A DNA stretch of 64,000 bases. Source: Bacteroidota bacterium. Its GTDB lineage: Bacteria; Bacteroidota; Bacteroidia; Sphingobacteriales; Sphingobacteriaceae. This document shows, piece after piece, positions 1-9,555 of the stretch (positions are counted from its first letter, which is position 1; every line of letters starts with the position of its first letter). The stretch lies in contig JABDFM010000004.1 of NCBI GenBank assembly GCA_013286565.1, forward strand, positions 1 to 64,000, read 5' to 3'. The translations under genes and the position numbers were made by a program. The notes under the pieces are model-generated. The model had not been told where the DNA came from. It made no database searches and worked only from the letters and a program-made list of their open reading frames with translations.

Positions 1-1
1 G

Positions 2-514
2 GGCGCTAATATCGAGCAGATCGTTTCGTTACTGCTGATGGAAGGTAAACTGGCCGGCTTTCATTTTAATGATTCCAAATACGGGGACGATGACCTAACA
101 GTAGGCAGCATTAACCCGTATCAATTGTTCCTGATATTTAACGAACTGGTTGAAGGCATGGATGCCCGCGGAATGAACCATGCTACAGATATAGGCTGGA
201 TGATCGACGCTTCCCATAATGTGAAAGACCCAATCGAAGACCTGCTGCAATCCGTACAGGCTATTAAAATAGCTTATGCACAAGCTTTGTTAGTAGATAA
301 AACTGCGCTGTTATCAGCTCAAAATAATAATGATGTGACCTTAGCACAGGAAATTTTGCAACAGGCTTATCGCACCGACGTGCGTCCTTTGATAGCCGAG
401 GCAAGTTTGCGGGCTGGAGGTGCTTTGGATCCTATTGGTACCTACAGGAAAATGAATGTGCGGGAGAATTTGATAAAAGAACGGGGATCAAAAACCGTGG
501 CTACGGGGTTATAG
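2..514 (+). CDS. rhaI: L-rhamnose isomerase-type sugar isomerase, C-terminal part
   Basis: Partial gene: the frame is open from base 2, so the N-terminal half lies outside the window. The visible 170 residues contain GFHFNDSKYGDDDLTVGSIN and the tail LDPIGTYRKMNVRENLIKER, which match what I recall of the C-terminal region of Pseudomonas stutzeri-type L-rhamnose isomerases (TIM-barrel, metal dependent, L-rhamnose to L-rhamnulose). The HFND stretch would carry a metal or substrate ligand of the barrel (family knowledge). A sugar kinase gene follows 31 bp downstream of the stop, which fits a rhamnose or related deoxysugar route. Substrate specificity cannot be decided from this fragment. Confidence 0.8.
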   Translation, partial: GANIEQIVSLLLMEGKLAGFHFNDSKYGDDDLTVGSINPYQLFLIFNELVEGMDARGMNHATDIGWMIDASHNVKDPIEDLLQSVQAIKIAYAQALLVDKTALLSAQNNNDVTLAQEILQQAYRTDVRPLIAEASLRAGGALDPIGTYRKMNVRENLIKERGSKTVATGL

Positions 515-545
515 TGGATGACACCCTTTTTTGAATAAACCCAAA

Positions 546-1892
546 ATGAACCCAGCAGCCGTTATAACCATATTCGACATTGGTAAAACAAATAAGAAAC
601 TGTTTTTATTTGATGAAAACTACCATATCGTTTTTGAAAGATCGACGCGGTTGGACGAAGTGGTTGATGAGGACGGATATCCCTGCGAAGATTTGGAAAG
701 TCTGCAGCAATTTGTGGTTGATTCGTTAAATGACATCATCGGTCTTAAAGAATATGATATAAAGGCAGTCAACTTCTCCGCTTACGGTGCGAGTTTGGTT
801 TACATTGGTAATGACGGGCAGCCTTTAACTCCATTATACAATTATCTCAAACCATACCCTGAAGAACTGAGTAAACAATTTTATGCGAATCATGGAGGCG
901 AAGAACATTTTAGCATCGAAACCGCGTCGCCGGTTTTGGGCAGCTTAAATTCGGGATTGCAGCTTTATCGATTTAAGCAGGAAAAACCTGAAGTATTTAA
1001 GCACCTGAAATATGCTTTGCACCTGCCACAGTATTTAAGCTTTTTGCTGACGGGAAATTGTTATTCTGACCTGACAAGTATTGGCTGCCATACGGCGACA
1101 TGGGATTTCTCAAAAAACACCTATCATAATTGGATCGATAGTGAAGGGGTTATTTCAAAGCTTGCCCCAATAGTTGCGGCTGATAAAATCTCACAAGTGG
1201 TTTTTGGCAATAGTCCTATTAAAGTCGGACCGGGCATGCATGACAGTTCAGCTGCCCTTATCCCCTATTTACTGAATTTTAATGAACCCTTTATTTTAAT
1301 TTCAACCGGGACATGGAACATCAGTTTAAACCCTTTTAACCAATCGCCATTAACTGCTGATGAACTTCAACAGGATTGTTTATGCTACCTGCAATACCAG
1401 GGCAAACCAGTAAAAGCCTCCAGGTTATTTTCGGGTTTCGATCATGAGCAGCAGATTAAACGGATCGCGGAGCATTTTAAACAGAGCATTGCAAAATTCA
1501 GTCGTATAGCTTTCCAACCAGAGATCATTAAGCGGCTTAAAGTCAACCAACCGCAGGGTTTAGGGTTTGCATCAAGGCGGCTTTCCGATTTCAAGACTGC
1601 CGAAGAAGCCTATCATCAATTGCTGTTAGATTTGATCCATTTGCAGGTTGCTTCAACGCAATTAGTGCTTAAAGGCACTTCCGTAAAGAAAATTTTTGTG
1701 GATGGTGGGTTTAGTAAAAACGAGGTGTTCATGAATTTGCTTGTGACTGCGTTCCCGCAAATGGAAGTATATGCAGCTTCTACGGCCCAGGCTTCGGCTG
1801 TTGGGGCAGCGTTGGTAATGCATAAGGAATGGAATAGTAAGGTTATTCCCAATAATATTATTGAATTGAAGCATTACCTTTATCACACATGA
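546..1892 (+). CDS. FGGY-family carbohydrate kinase, probably rhamnulokinase-like
   Basis: About 448 residues, a usual length for FGGY kinases. The N-terminus has the phosphate-binding DIGKTNKKLFLFD strand-turn-strand of the actin/hexokinase fold, the middle has GPGMHDSSAALIPY and STGTWNISLNPF, and the C-terminal half has the ADENOSINE-type motif VDGGFSKN near residue 385. It would phosphorylate the ketose made by the isomerase just upstream (inference from pairing). ATG at 546 is chosen; an in-frame TTG at 531 is the alternative and no clear ribosome binding site separates them. Its stop overlaps the start of the next gene by four bases, so the two are probably translationally coupled. L-fuculokinase or another ketose kinase is possible. 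Confidence 0.8.
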   Translation: MNPAAVITIFDIGKTNKKLFLFDENYHIVFERSTRLDEVVDEDGYPCEDLESLQQFVVDSLNDIIGLKEYDIKAVNFSAYGASLVYIGNDGQPLTPLYNYLKPYPEELSKQFYANHGGEEHFSIETASPVLGSLNSGLQLYRFKQEKPEVFKHLKYALHLPQYLSFLLTGNCYSDLTSIGCHTATWDFSKNTYHNWIDSEGVISKLAPIVAADKISQVVFGNSPIKVGPGMHDSSAALIPYLLNFNEPFILISTGTWNISLNPFNQSPLTADELQQDCLCYLQYQGKPVKASRLFSGFDHEQQIKRIAEHFKQSIAKFSRIAFQPEIIKRLKVNQPQGLGFASRRLSDFKTAEEAYHQLLLDLIHLQVASTQLVLKGTSVKKIFVDGGFSKNEVFMNLLVTAFPQMEVYAASTAQASAVGAALVMHKEWNSKVIPNNIIELKHYLYHT

Positions 1893-2695
1893 TAATTAGT
1901 ATTTTGGGCTGCGGCTGGTATGGTATGGCTTTGGGTAAGGCGCTGCTTAAACAGGGCTTTTTAGTGAAAGGTTCTACTACATCAGTGGAGAAAATAGAAT
2001 CTTTATCGGATGAGGGCCTACTGCCATACCTGGTGCAGATCAGCGCGGATAGTGAACATTTCGACGCGGAATTTTTTCAATGCGACGTGCTGGTGATCAG
2101 TATTCCCCCAAGGTTCCGTAAAGGCGAAACAGCGGATTATCTGCCTAAAATAAGAAACATCTCAAAAGCTATTGAAAAATATGGGATAACGAAAGTCATC
2201 TACATCAACTCAACGGGTGTTTATGGCGATCATAACAGCGAGGTAAACGAGTTGAGTGACCCTGCGCCGGATACTGAATCTGGTAAGATCTTATTAGAAG
2301 CCGAAAAGCTTTTGCAATCGCAGGCTTCATTTAAAACCACCATCCTCCGCTTTGGCGGGTTAGTTGGCCCGGAACGTCATCCGGGGCGGTTCTTTGCGGG
2401 AAAAAAAGATATTCCAAACGGTAGGGCTCCGGTTAATCTGATTCACCTGCACGATTGTGTTGGATTGAGTGTAGCCATCTTTGAGCAAAGTGCTTTTGGC
2501 TATGTGTTCAATGCCTGCTCGCCTCATCATCCGCCAAAGGCAGCATTTTACAGGCAAGCGGCATTACAGGCCGGGTTTACAGCTCCGGAATTTATCGATG
2601 AGTTAACCAGCTGGAAGATAGTGAACAGCATTAATATAACTGCTGTGCTTCACTATCAATTCGTTGCTGATAACTGGCCCGATATTTACAAATAA
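1889..2695 (+). CDS. NAD(P)-binding SDR/epimerase-like protein
   Basis: 268 residues beginning with a Rossmann strand and glycine motif ([15 protein letters not shown]). [10 protein letters not shown] near residues 105-115 is the segment that carries the catalytic Tyr in extended SDR proteins, although the exact YxxxK signature is not obvious, and [13 protein letters not shown] follows. It resembles the YeeZ-like SDR proteins of Bacteroidota, whose reaction is generally not established. It overlaps the kinase upstream by ATGA, so it belongs to the same transcript as the sugar genes. It ends tail-to-tail with the sigma factor gene, the two coding regions overlapping by 10 bp. Confidence 0.7.
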   Translation: MIISILGCGWYGMALGKALLKQGFLVKGSTTSVEKIESLSDEGLLPYLVQISADSEHFDAEFFQCDVLVISIPPRFRKGETADYLPKIRNISKAIEKYGITKVIYINSTGVYGDHNSEVNELSDPAPDTESGKILLEAEKLLQSQASFKTTILRFGGLVGPERHPGRFFAGKKDIPNGRAPVNLIHLHDCVGLSVAIFEQSAFGYVFNACSPHHPPKAAFYRQAALQAGFTAPEFIDELTSWKIVNSINITAVLHYQFVADNWPDIYK

Positions 2696-3543
2696 GATTG
2701 CAGCAAGTTTGCTTTGGAATTGTGCCTCAAACGGGTTAATGCCTTATCTTTTATCTGGCGTACACGTTCGCGGGTCAAGCTGAATTTTTCGCCTATTTCT
2801 TCTAACGAATGTGGGGCATTGCTGCCTAAACCAAAAAACAACACGATAACCTGCCTGTCACGTTCAGCCAAAATGCTCAGTGAGCGTTTGATCTCTTGTG
2901 AAAGCGAATCGATCATCAGGTCGCTATCAGCGCCTGCATCTTTACTTTGCAGTACATCAAGCAGGGTATTTTCTTCACCGGCAATAAACGGCGCGTCAAC
3001 AGAAACCTGGCGACCGGCGTTTGATAAAGAATCAGCTATTTTTTCAGGAGTAGTTTCCAGGTCTTCAGCCAGTTCTTCAGCTGTAGGCTGGCGCTCCAGG
3101 TGTTGCTCCAGTTTGGATGCTGATTTGTTGATCTTACTTAATGAGCCGATCTGGTTCAATGGTAAACGCACGATCCTTGATTGTTCGGCAACAGCCGACA
3201 AAATAGACTGGCGTATCCACCATACGGCATACGATATAAATTTAAAGCCTTTTGTTTCGTCAAAACGTTTAGCGGCTTTGATCAGTCCGAGGTTACCTTC
3301 GTTGATCAAATCGCCCAAAGTAAGACCCTGGCTCTGGTATTGTTTAGCAACCGACACCACAAAGCGCAGGTTGGTTTTTGTTAAGCGTTCTAACGCGGCC
3401 TGGTCACCCTCACGTATCTTTTGGGCCAGTATTACTTCTTCCTGAGCGGTGATCAGGTCGACTTTTCCAATTTCATGTAAATATTTTTCCAGCGATTGTG
3501 ACTCGCGGTTAGTAATGGATTGGGTTATTTTTAATTGTCTCAT
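2686..3543 (-). CDS. RNA polymerase sigma factor, RpoD/SigA type
   Basis: 285 residues starting [21 protein letters not shown], the hallmark start of Bacteroidota sigma-70 proteins, so the ATG at 3543 is preferred over an upstream in-frame TTG-type extension. Region 2 contains [33 protein letters not shown] and [14 protein letters not shown] (core binding, -10 recognition and melting). Region 3 follows, and region 4 ends in [20 protein letters not shown], the -35 helix-turn-helix. Region 1.1 is absent, as usual in the phylum. The linker [18 protein letters not shown] and the tail [16 protein letters not shown] differ from the primary sigma factors I remember, so this could be a paralogue of the housekeeping factor rather than the factor itself. 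Confidence 0.92.
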   Translation of the reverse strand: MRQLKITQSITNRESQSLEKYLHEIGKVDLITAQEEVILAQKIREGDQAALERLTKTNLRFVVSVAKQYQSQGLTLGDLINEGNLGLIKAAKRFDETKGFKFISYAVWWIRQSILSAVAEQSRIVRLPLNQIGSLSKINKSASKLEQHLERQPTAEELAEDLETTPEKIADSLSNAGRQVSVDAPFIAGEENTLLDVLQSKDAGADSDLMIDSLSQEIKRSLSILAERDRQVIVLFFGLGSNAPHSLEEIGEKFSLTRERVRQIKDKALTRLRHNSKANLLQSYL

Positions 3544-3740
3544 GTTAATAAATAACCAACGGGTAATAGCCAACAGCAAATCATTGGGCGATCACCAGGT
3601 GGGGAATTAATAAATTAAAGCATCATCAAGTTGCTGAATATGCAGCACAAGTAAATAATTGAAACTGCCGATACTGCAAGCAGATTTGTTTTATGCAGTA
3701 TGTTATAGGGGTAGTTGATTTTTCTTGCTTTTATGATTTG

Positions 3741-3748
3741 CAAAGATA
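3741..3748 (-). promoter_or_regulatory. -7 promoter element of the sigma factor gene
   Basis: On the minus strand the bases read TATCTTTG, an exact match to the Bacteroidota -7 consensus TAnnTTTG, about 200 bp upstream of the sigma factor ATG. A good TTG -33 element at the expected distance was not seen. The rest of the 310-bp spacer 3544-3853 holds only this element and the hairpin at 3813-3847. Confidence 0.5.
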
Positions 3749-3812
3749 ATCAAAGAATTGTTAACGCTGTGTAAATATCTGGTGATATTTCAGTGTTGTT
3801 TATTTGTCTCAA

Positions 3813-3847
3813 AAAACTTACGAAGTTAAGAAAACTTCGTAAGTTTT
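3813..3847 (-). terminator. Rho-independent terminator of the ABC operon
   Basis: Perfect 15-bp inverted repeat (arm AAAACTTACGAAGTT) around a 5-nt loop, six bases after the stop of the ABC/M1 gene. On the minus strand the hairpin is followed by a run of six T. It ends the six-gene minus-strand operon and separates it from the sigma factor gene. Confidence 0.85.
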
Positions 3848-3853
3848 GATCTC

Positions 3854-6800
3854 TTACAGATCCTTCATATTATCATTAGGCTGGCGGTCTATCAGTTTTG
3901 CATAAGGATCAATACCCACGTTTACCGGTTTCCCTTTTACGATTACACTGATGGTATGCTGACCGTCAGTAAGCTTATATTTTTTAAGGTACAGCGGATT
4001 TGTTTGTGAACGGCCATCCTTATTATTGCTTTTGGCGGCAAATACCCCGATATCAATATAATCGTTCATGTTTTTGGCAGGTATATCGTTGCCCTTATTG
4101 TCTATCCAAACCTTGGCGACATCTACTTTAAGAGTTACTTTATATTCGCCCTTGTTGCCTGTGGGCATGGCTTTGGCTTCGGTCACTTTATTATCATACA
4201 GCGTTATCTTTTGCCAGGTATCAGTCAGGTAATACTGTAACGAATCGGGCACATGCTTTTGCAGGTAACGGTACAAGTCGTTAGCGCCCGCATAAGGTGG
4301 TTTGGTTTTAAACGCATACGCATTTTTAAAATCGCGCAAAGCTGAATTTATGCTGCCCTCTCCTATCAAATCCCTTAATCCATATAAAGCCACACTTGCT
4401 TTGCCACTCCATTCATACCACTGATCCGCCCTGATGAGGGGATGTTCTTTTTCTTCCATGCGTGCCCGCCTGAATAAGTAATACCATAACTGATCCTGCA
4501 AAATAGATTTCATATTATCCTTGCCATATTTCCTTTCAGCCATTACTAAAGCGCTGTAGTTTGATAATCCTTCGGGTATCACCAATGAACCTACTGTACT
4601 ATTTGGCGCTACCTGAAAACGCCACCATTGCTGGGCAAGCAGTCGTGTGGTATTGAAATAGCAATAGTCAAACTGATTAGGGTCAGTAAAATTGGCATTC
4701 CATGAATTATATTCAGCATAGGTATCCAATGTGGTCATGGATCCCTCATGGGGACCATACACTGATGTTTCGGCAAGGCGCATATCTTTGAAGGGATAGG
4801 GGCCGTATACTTTATTAAAATAGTTCAAGCCATCCTTGTAAGCGGCCATAAACCGGTTGATATTGGCATTATGTTCGGGATGATAATAGATATTGATATT
4901 TACTTTATGATCCAGCTGCACACTATCATGCAGCACCGCTAATTTTTCTGATATGATACCTACAGGCGCATATAATCCTGGTTGGGTTTGTATATAATGA
5001 AAATAGTTGCGCCCGTTTTGCTTCCACTGCTTTTGCAGTTCTCCGGGCGCTATTGCAGTTTGATCGCCTGAGGTACTTACAGTAATATCCATACTCGTCA
5101 GATCTGAAGCTTTACCTGATTTAAGCGTAGCGATCCCTTCGGGGTCATTTTGCGCTATTTCATCCTCCTTTTTTTCAGGCAAGCCGTTTTTCTTACGCAC
5201 ATAGGGGCTGTTTATTTCGTCATCATCGTCATACCCTAAGCCTGGTAAACCTCCATTAAAAAATGTACCGTTGTGAAGCAGATTGGCGGCGTAGAGGCCA
5301 TTTCTAAACCCTTTATAAGTAATATATGAATGGACTTCCAATACGGTCGAATCACCCGGTGCAAGTGGTTTTTCGAACTGATACAGGCGAAACTCCGCTG
5401 TATCCTGTTTTGGCCTGAACCAGTTGAACATACCGCGCTGATAAAATAACGGATATGTAAATGGAACCGGTTTCCCCTCGTTTTGAATCGAATAATTGGT
5501 CAGTTCGTCACCATCAAGCAACAGTTTTGAAATAGGTTGATTGGTTTTGTTGACGATGTTTACAAAAGCCTTTACAAACTCCTGCTGCTTATCAGGGTAA
5601 ATATCCGCATAGAGTTTAATACGGGTTACTTTTGGCAATGGCAGGCTTTGGTATTTCTTTAGCGTTTTTTCATAAATAACAGCCCGGTCCTCGCTCTCAT
5701 TTTTCATCAAGAAATTATTTAAATAACTGATGTTATAATAGTTATAGGCGCCTACTGCTAAAAACGAGAGCAGTAATACTACTGTAAATAGCCTGGTCTT
5801 TTTATCAAAACGTTCTGCAACCAACTGAAGCCTTTCTTTAAAGGAAGAAGTTACGCCACGGTAATAGAACAGGACGGAAATAATGATGAGCAAGCCACCG
5901 GCAAGCAGCCAGTACAGGTTAAACCAATAGATGGGTTTAAGCATGTGGCCCAGTCCATCCATGTCCGAAATGCCATACCATGGGGTATATGAATAGACAA
6001 GCAGGTTATAGTTAAACGTGCCTGTTACATTCAAAAAGAATACCAGCACCCATATGGATACTCCAACGCCATGTGCCACAAACTTACTGTTGATCACCAC
6101 ATGTACCACGTATGAAAAGATGACCATCTCCAGCAAGCGCGGTAAAATAATGGTAAATACAAAGATGAAATAAAATGACAGGTTATAATGGTAAAACCCT
6201 TTGGCCGTTTGTATCACAATACCGGCTATTAGCGGTATCAGCGATAAGCCGAAAGCAAGTATCAGGAGTGCAAGGAGTTTTGAGCCGTTTAAAACCCAAT
6301 TGGGCGGCGGCAGGGAATCATTTATAAACGCATAACGGGTAACCCTGTCCCGATGAAGTGTTTCGCCGGTATAAAATATGATGATGAGAAATATAAAGAA
6401 GGGAAATACATCATTAAATATATCCATCAGCATTACTGTACGCGGGAAATCAGGTACGCCAAAATCTCCGTTGCCCATCCAGAAGACAAATCCCAGGAAA
6501 ACAATCCCGCTTGACAGGATGATCCAGAAATAATTATCGCGGAGGATATTAGTTAGCTCAACCCTCGCAAGATTAAATATCGTATTGCGATTATAGGAGC
6601 CTGCAAAGCTCACTTTCACGTTGCGGTTTATGGAACGTTTAACTTTTGATACCACATCATCAATGGCTGACTTATCTCTTTTGCCGCTGAAGAATTTTTC
6701 GAAGTTGAAACGGATGTAAGTATAGAGCAATATCACCAACCCAACCCCCGACCAAATAATGCGGTTAAGCAGATAAGTGCCGTGGACAGGGAACAAAGTG

Positions 6801-7492
6801 GTGTTTTTTTGAATAGATGTAGCTGCACCAGATAGCTCACGCACACCGCTTATCCCAAAAGCATCAGAAAGGATGGTAACAGTGGTATTGGTTGTGTGCC
6901 CGAGGAAAAAGACAGAAAGAAAATAGCCTAAAAACAACAGGATACCACCACTATAGATCACTTTTACATTACGAGTAATAGCCACTAACCCAAAAAACAA
7001 GGAGGAGGTAAAGATCAGGTTTGGCAGGGCGATGGTAAAAAACGGATGCAGGTAATAGATCAGCCTATTGGGGCCATATTCTTTTGCGTCCCTCCATCTC
7101 ATTATAGGCCCCAGCTTTGTGCCCAGGTAAGCACCAATGATAATAGCACTTGCTATAAACAGCATACATATAAACGAGCCCAGGTAACGCCCCCAAAAAT
7201 ACCCGGCTTTGGTGATAGGGTAAGTAAGGTAATAATCCTTGGTATTGTATTCTATATCGCGGTATAAAGCCATGCCCATGATGGACGAGCTCACCAGCAT
7301 CATCATCATAGTGATACCCGCGCACCACATGGCGATAAGATAAGGCGCATTAATGTGTTCTTTTTCTCCCACAGGCAATGAACCGGTTGCAAAAACAGTT
7401 ATCGTGAAAATTAGCGCCGCAGCAAAATATAGGTAGACCGCGGGCCTCCTGATCCGGTTTTGGATCTCGAATAAAATTATTTTCCAGAACAT
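3854..7492 (-). CDS. ABC-2 permease fused to an M1 aminopeptidase-like domain, zinc site lost
   Basis: 1212 residues. Roughly residues 1-590 are membrane segments of an ABC-2 permease (ALIFTITVFAT, MVLVSSSIMGMALYRD, YLTYPITKAGYFWGRY), and the remaining part is an extracytoplasmic M1 peptidase-like domain. Fusions of this kind are common in Bacteroidota next to an ABC ATPase. In M1 enzymes zinc is held by HExxH and a Glu about 19 residues later. Here the corresponding residues 950-954 are RLLAQ, followed by the conserved QWW, and the later Glu is kept in IPEGLSNY (E974). Both His ligands and the catalytic Glu are therefore missing, and the domain is predicted to be catalytically inactive. The gene follows its ATPase by 21 bp and is the last gene of the operon. 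Confidence 0.85.
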   Translation of the reverse strand: MFWKIILFEIQNRIRRPAVYLYFAAALIFTITVFATGSLPVGEKEHINAPYLIAMWCAGITMMMMLVSSSIMGMALYRDIEYNTKDYYLTYPITKAGYFWGRYLGSFICMLFIASAIIIGAYLGTKLGPIMRWRDAKEYGPNRLIYYLHPFFTIALPNLIFTSSLFFGLVAITRNVKVIYSGGILLFLGYFLSVFFLGHTTNTTVTILSDAFGISGVRELSGAATSIQKNTTLFPVHGTYLLNRIIWSGVGLVILLYTYIRFNFEKFFSGKRDKSAIDDVVSKVKRSINRNVKVSFAGSYNRNTIFNLARVELTNILRDNYFWIILSSGIVFLGFVFWMGNGDFGVPDFPRTVMLMDIFNDVFPFFIFLIIIFYTGETLHRDRVTRYAFINDSLPPPNWVLNGSKLLALLILAFGLSLIPLIAGIVIQTAKGFYHYNLSFYFIFVFTIILPRLLEMVIFSYVVHVVINSKFVAHGVGVSIWVLVFFLNVTGTFNYNLLVYSYTPWYGISDMDGLGHMLKPIYWFNLYWLLAGGLLIIISVLFYYRGVTSSFKERLQLVAERFDKKTRLFTVVLLLSFLAVGAYNYYNISYLNNFLMKNESEDRAVIYEKTLKKYQSLPLPKVTRIKLYADIYPDKQQEFVKAFVNIVNKTNQPISKLLLDGDELTNYSIQNEGKPVPFTYPLFYQRGMFNWFRPKQDTAEFRLYQFEKPLAPGDSTVLEVHSYITYKGFRNGLYAANLLHNGTFFNGGLPGLGYDDDDEINSPYVRKKNGLPEKKEDEIAQNDPEGIATLKSGKASDLTSMDITVSTSGDQTAIAPGELQKQWKQNGRNYFHYIQTQPGLYAPVGIISEKLAVLHDSVQLDHKVNINIYYHPEHNANINRFMAAYKDGLNYFNKVYGPYPFKDMRLAETSVYGPHEGSMTTLDTYAEYNSWNANFTDPNQFDYCYFNTTRLLAQQWWRFQVAPNSTVGSLVIPEGLSNYSALVMAERKYGKDNMKSILQDQLWYYLFRRARMEEKEHPLIRADQWYEWSGKASVALYGLRDLIGEGSINSALRDFKNAYAFKTKPPYAGANDLYRYLQKHVPDSLQYYLTDTWQKITLYDNKVTEAKAMPTGNKGEYKVTLKVDVAKVWIDNKGNDIPAKNMNDYIDIGVFAAKSNNKDGRSQTNPLYLKKYKLTDGQHTISVIVKGKPVNVGIDPYAKLIDRQPNDNMKDL

Positions 7493-7513
7493 ATCGTAAT
7501 GATTAAAAGGCGG

Positions 7514-8401
7514 TTAAATGGTATTTACATCCACACGGGTAGCAATATTGCTAAAATAAACATCCTCCAGATTGGGCACGCCTGGTACAAAACCACTGCC
7601 GGGATCAGCTTCCTGCAACACCCGGATATGCAACTTACCTGTTTTTAATTGGGTGGATATGACGTTAAAATCATCCTGATAATGTGCCAGTTCGGCCTTA
7701 TTGATTGCCTTGCTGAATATTTTGCCTTCCATTTCACTTACCGCTGTGTCCGGTTCACCGGCATACAATACCTCGCCCTGGCAAATGATAGCAAAGTTGG
7801 AGCAAAGTGTGCTTACATCCTCCACAATATGGGTTGACAGGATGACGATGGTATTCTCGCCCAACTGGCTCAGCAGGTTATAGAAGCGGTTCCTTTCAGC
7901 AGGGTCCAAACCGGCAGTCGGCTCATCTACGATGATTAGCTTGGGGTTGCCGATCAATGCCTGGGCGATGCCAAAACGCTGTTTCATCCCGCCGGAGTAA
8001 GTACCGAGGTGCTTCTTTCTATCTTTTGACAGATTCACATTTTCGAGCAAACTCCCTACCAGGTCTTTTCTTTCACCCGCACTTTCTATCCCTTTGAGCT
8101 GGGCGATATGATCGAGCATGCGTTCAGCAGAAATCTTCGGGTACACGCCAAACTCCTGGGGCAGATAGCCCAGCAATTGCCGCACTTCGGTTTTATTTTT
8201 CAGCACATCCAGGTCGTCCAAAAAAATGCTGCCTTTATCTGCTTCCTGCAAAGTGGCAATAGTGCGCATCAGGGATGATTTACCTGCACCGTTTGGCCCC
8301 AACAGACCGAACATGCCGTTCTCTAAAGTCAGCGAAACATCTTTTAAGGCGCATACACCGTTCGCATACGTTTTTGAAAGGGAATTGATTACTAATTTCA
8401 T
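7514..8401 (-). CDS. ABC transporter ATP-binding protein
   Basis: 295 residues. Walker A GPNGAGKSSL, a Q-loop region QEFGVYPK, signature YSGGMKQRFG, Walker B LIIVDEPTAGLDP and the switch His in LSTHIVED are all visible. The start MKLVINSLSKTY at 8401 is used; an upstream in-frame ATG would add 16 residues with no homology. It sits 21 bp upstream of the permease/M1-like gene and 19 bp downstream of the hypothetical protein gene, so it most likely energises that large permease. Transport substrate unknown. Confidence 0.9.
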   Translation of the reverse strand: MKLVINSLSKTYANGVCALKDVSLTLENGMFGLLGPNGAGKSSLMRTIATLQEADKGSIFLDDLDVLKNKTEVRQLLGYLPQEFGVYPKISAERMLDHIAQLKGIESAGERKDLVGSLLENVNLSKDRKKHLGTYSGGMKQRFGIAQALIGNPKLIIVDEPTAGLDPAERNRFYNLLSQLGENTIVILSTHIVEDVSTLCSNFAIICQGEVLYAGEPDTAVSEMEGKIFSKAINKAELAHYQDDFNVISTQLKTGKLHIRVLQEADPGSGFVPGVPNLEDVYFSNIATRVDVNTI

Positions 8402-8420
8402 TTTACTAAGATTTAGATCG

Positions 8421-9161
8421 TTATTTCTTAAAAATATTTTGCGCCGCACCTGTTAATATTACCCTGGCGCTATCCGCCAGCCGGTAATTGAATTTGCTTT
8501 TCGGGACGTTATCAATAACAAGGGTGCTTTTGTTGCCTATATCCAGGGTGACGTTATCGAAGTGATTATCATTCGAAATATTTAATTGAGACCCGCTGCC
8601 TGGGCTTAAACCTATAGATGCTTTTACTACACCGATGCCATTGTTTGAAAGAAAAACCCTGCTGCCATAATCCTGGCTTATGGTGAGGCTATCCTGCTTA
8701 AATCCGTCAATCCATACCTTACGCATATTCCATTGATCCTTCACTATGGTATCAATATATATCCTGCCATTGGTTCCGTACCGGGCATTGGTTCTTAGTT
8801 CAGCTATTTTGGGGCACGAAATAATTAAAATATAAGCGTTGAAGTTATTCTGAAAGCTGTGTTTAAAAATCGCTTCAATATTTAGTGTTTTCTTTTGCTG
8901 ACTTACTCTTGTAAATTCATCGGCATCAGGGGCCATCCTTACCCTAAAGGGGCCCTGCTCGAACTTTACATTCGCAGCCGATACCGAATTTACATTGATG
9001 GTGTCAAAATCCTTAAATTTCAAATCGGTATAATAGCGGTATGGCTTCTTATAAGTACCGGCACGATATTCTGTTCGCACCATCATATCGTACACGAAAA
9101 GTTCTACTATAATAACCAACAAAGCGGCCAACAGGAGTTTAATACTTGTTTTCATGTTCAT
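8421..9161 (-). CDS. Membrane-anchored protein of unknown function in the ABC operon
   Basis: 246 residues. One N-terminal hydrophobic segment (LLLAALLVIIVELFVYDMMV) is followed by a soluble part rich in short beta strands and Asn/Ser turns (SIGLSPGSGSQLNISNDN, LDIGNKSTLVIDN). This is reminiscent of the right-handed repeats of DUF2807/GIN-type adhesin-like domains but not clearly a member. The start codon overlaps the stop of the GntR gene (TAATG), which implies translational coupling; a second ATG six bases later is also possible. No catalytic motif recognised. Its place between regulator and ATPase suggests an accessory role for the exporter. Confidence 0.65.
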   Translation of the reverse strand: MNMKTSIKLLLAALLVIIVELFVYDMMVRTEYRAGTYKKPYRYYTDLKFKDFDTINVNSVSAANVKFEQGPFRVRMAPDADEFTRVSQQKKTLNIEAIFKHSFQNNFNAYILIISCPKIAELRTNARYGTNGRIYIDTIVKDQWNMRKVWIDGFKQDSLTISQDYGSRVFLSNNGIGVVKASIGLSPGSGSQLNISNDNHFDNVTLDIGNKSTLVIDNVPKSKFNYRLADSARVILTGAAQNIFKK

Positions 9162-9544
9162 TATTTGGTTTTGTTATCATAGTTTTCAGCTTTAAAGCGT
9201 TCATACCGTTGTTGTATATCTTCAAGGTCAATATCCAACAGGTAGATGTTTCGGAAATATTCTGGCAGATCCTGCTGAATAAACCGTTCTTTACGATACG
9301 CCTTCACTTTATCGAACCCATCTGGCGCGACAAATAAACCGAGCCCTCTTTTATTATAGATCACTTCCTGGTTTTGTAAAAATTCATAAGTACGCATCAC
9401 TGTATTCGGGTTAACTTCCAGTTCAATAGCCAGGTCGCGCACCGAAGGTATTTTTTGTTCGGCGGGCCACTTACCCAGCAAAATATTTTCGCTTACGTAG
9501 GCTGCTATTTGCAGGTATATTGCTTCGTTATCTCTAAATTCCAT
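9161..9544 (-). CDS. GntR-family transcriptional regulator, YtrA type
   Basis: 127 residues. An N-terminal winged helix (AIYLQIAAYVSENILLGKW, then IPSVRDLAIELEVNPNTVMR) is followed by only a short helical tail of about 50 residues, the architecture of the YtrA subfamily. The start MEFRDNEAIY at 9544 leaves 11 bp to the permease gene; the frame stays open further upstream but would overlap that gene. YtrA-type proteins repress ABC transporter operons and bind an AGTGTA/TACACT inverted repeat. Such a repeat lies on the operon promoter at 11176-11201, so autorepression of all six genes is the likely circuit (inference). Confidence 0.88.
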   Translation of the reverse strand: MEFRDNEAIYLQIAAYVSENILLGKWPAEQKIPSVRDLAIELEVNPNTVMRTYEFLQNQEVIYNKRGLGLFVAPDGFDKVKAYRKERFIQQDLPEYFRNIYLLDIDLEDIQQRYERFKAENYDNKTK

Positions 9545-9555
9545 TTGGTGTATAA

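Noticed and set aside
2714-3445. 243-codon open frame opposite the sigma factor gene.
   Set aside because: It is the antisense shadow of a well-conserved gene and has no recognisable protein features.
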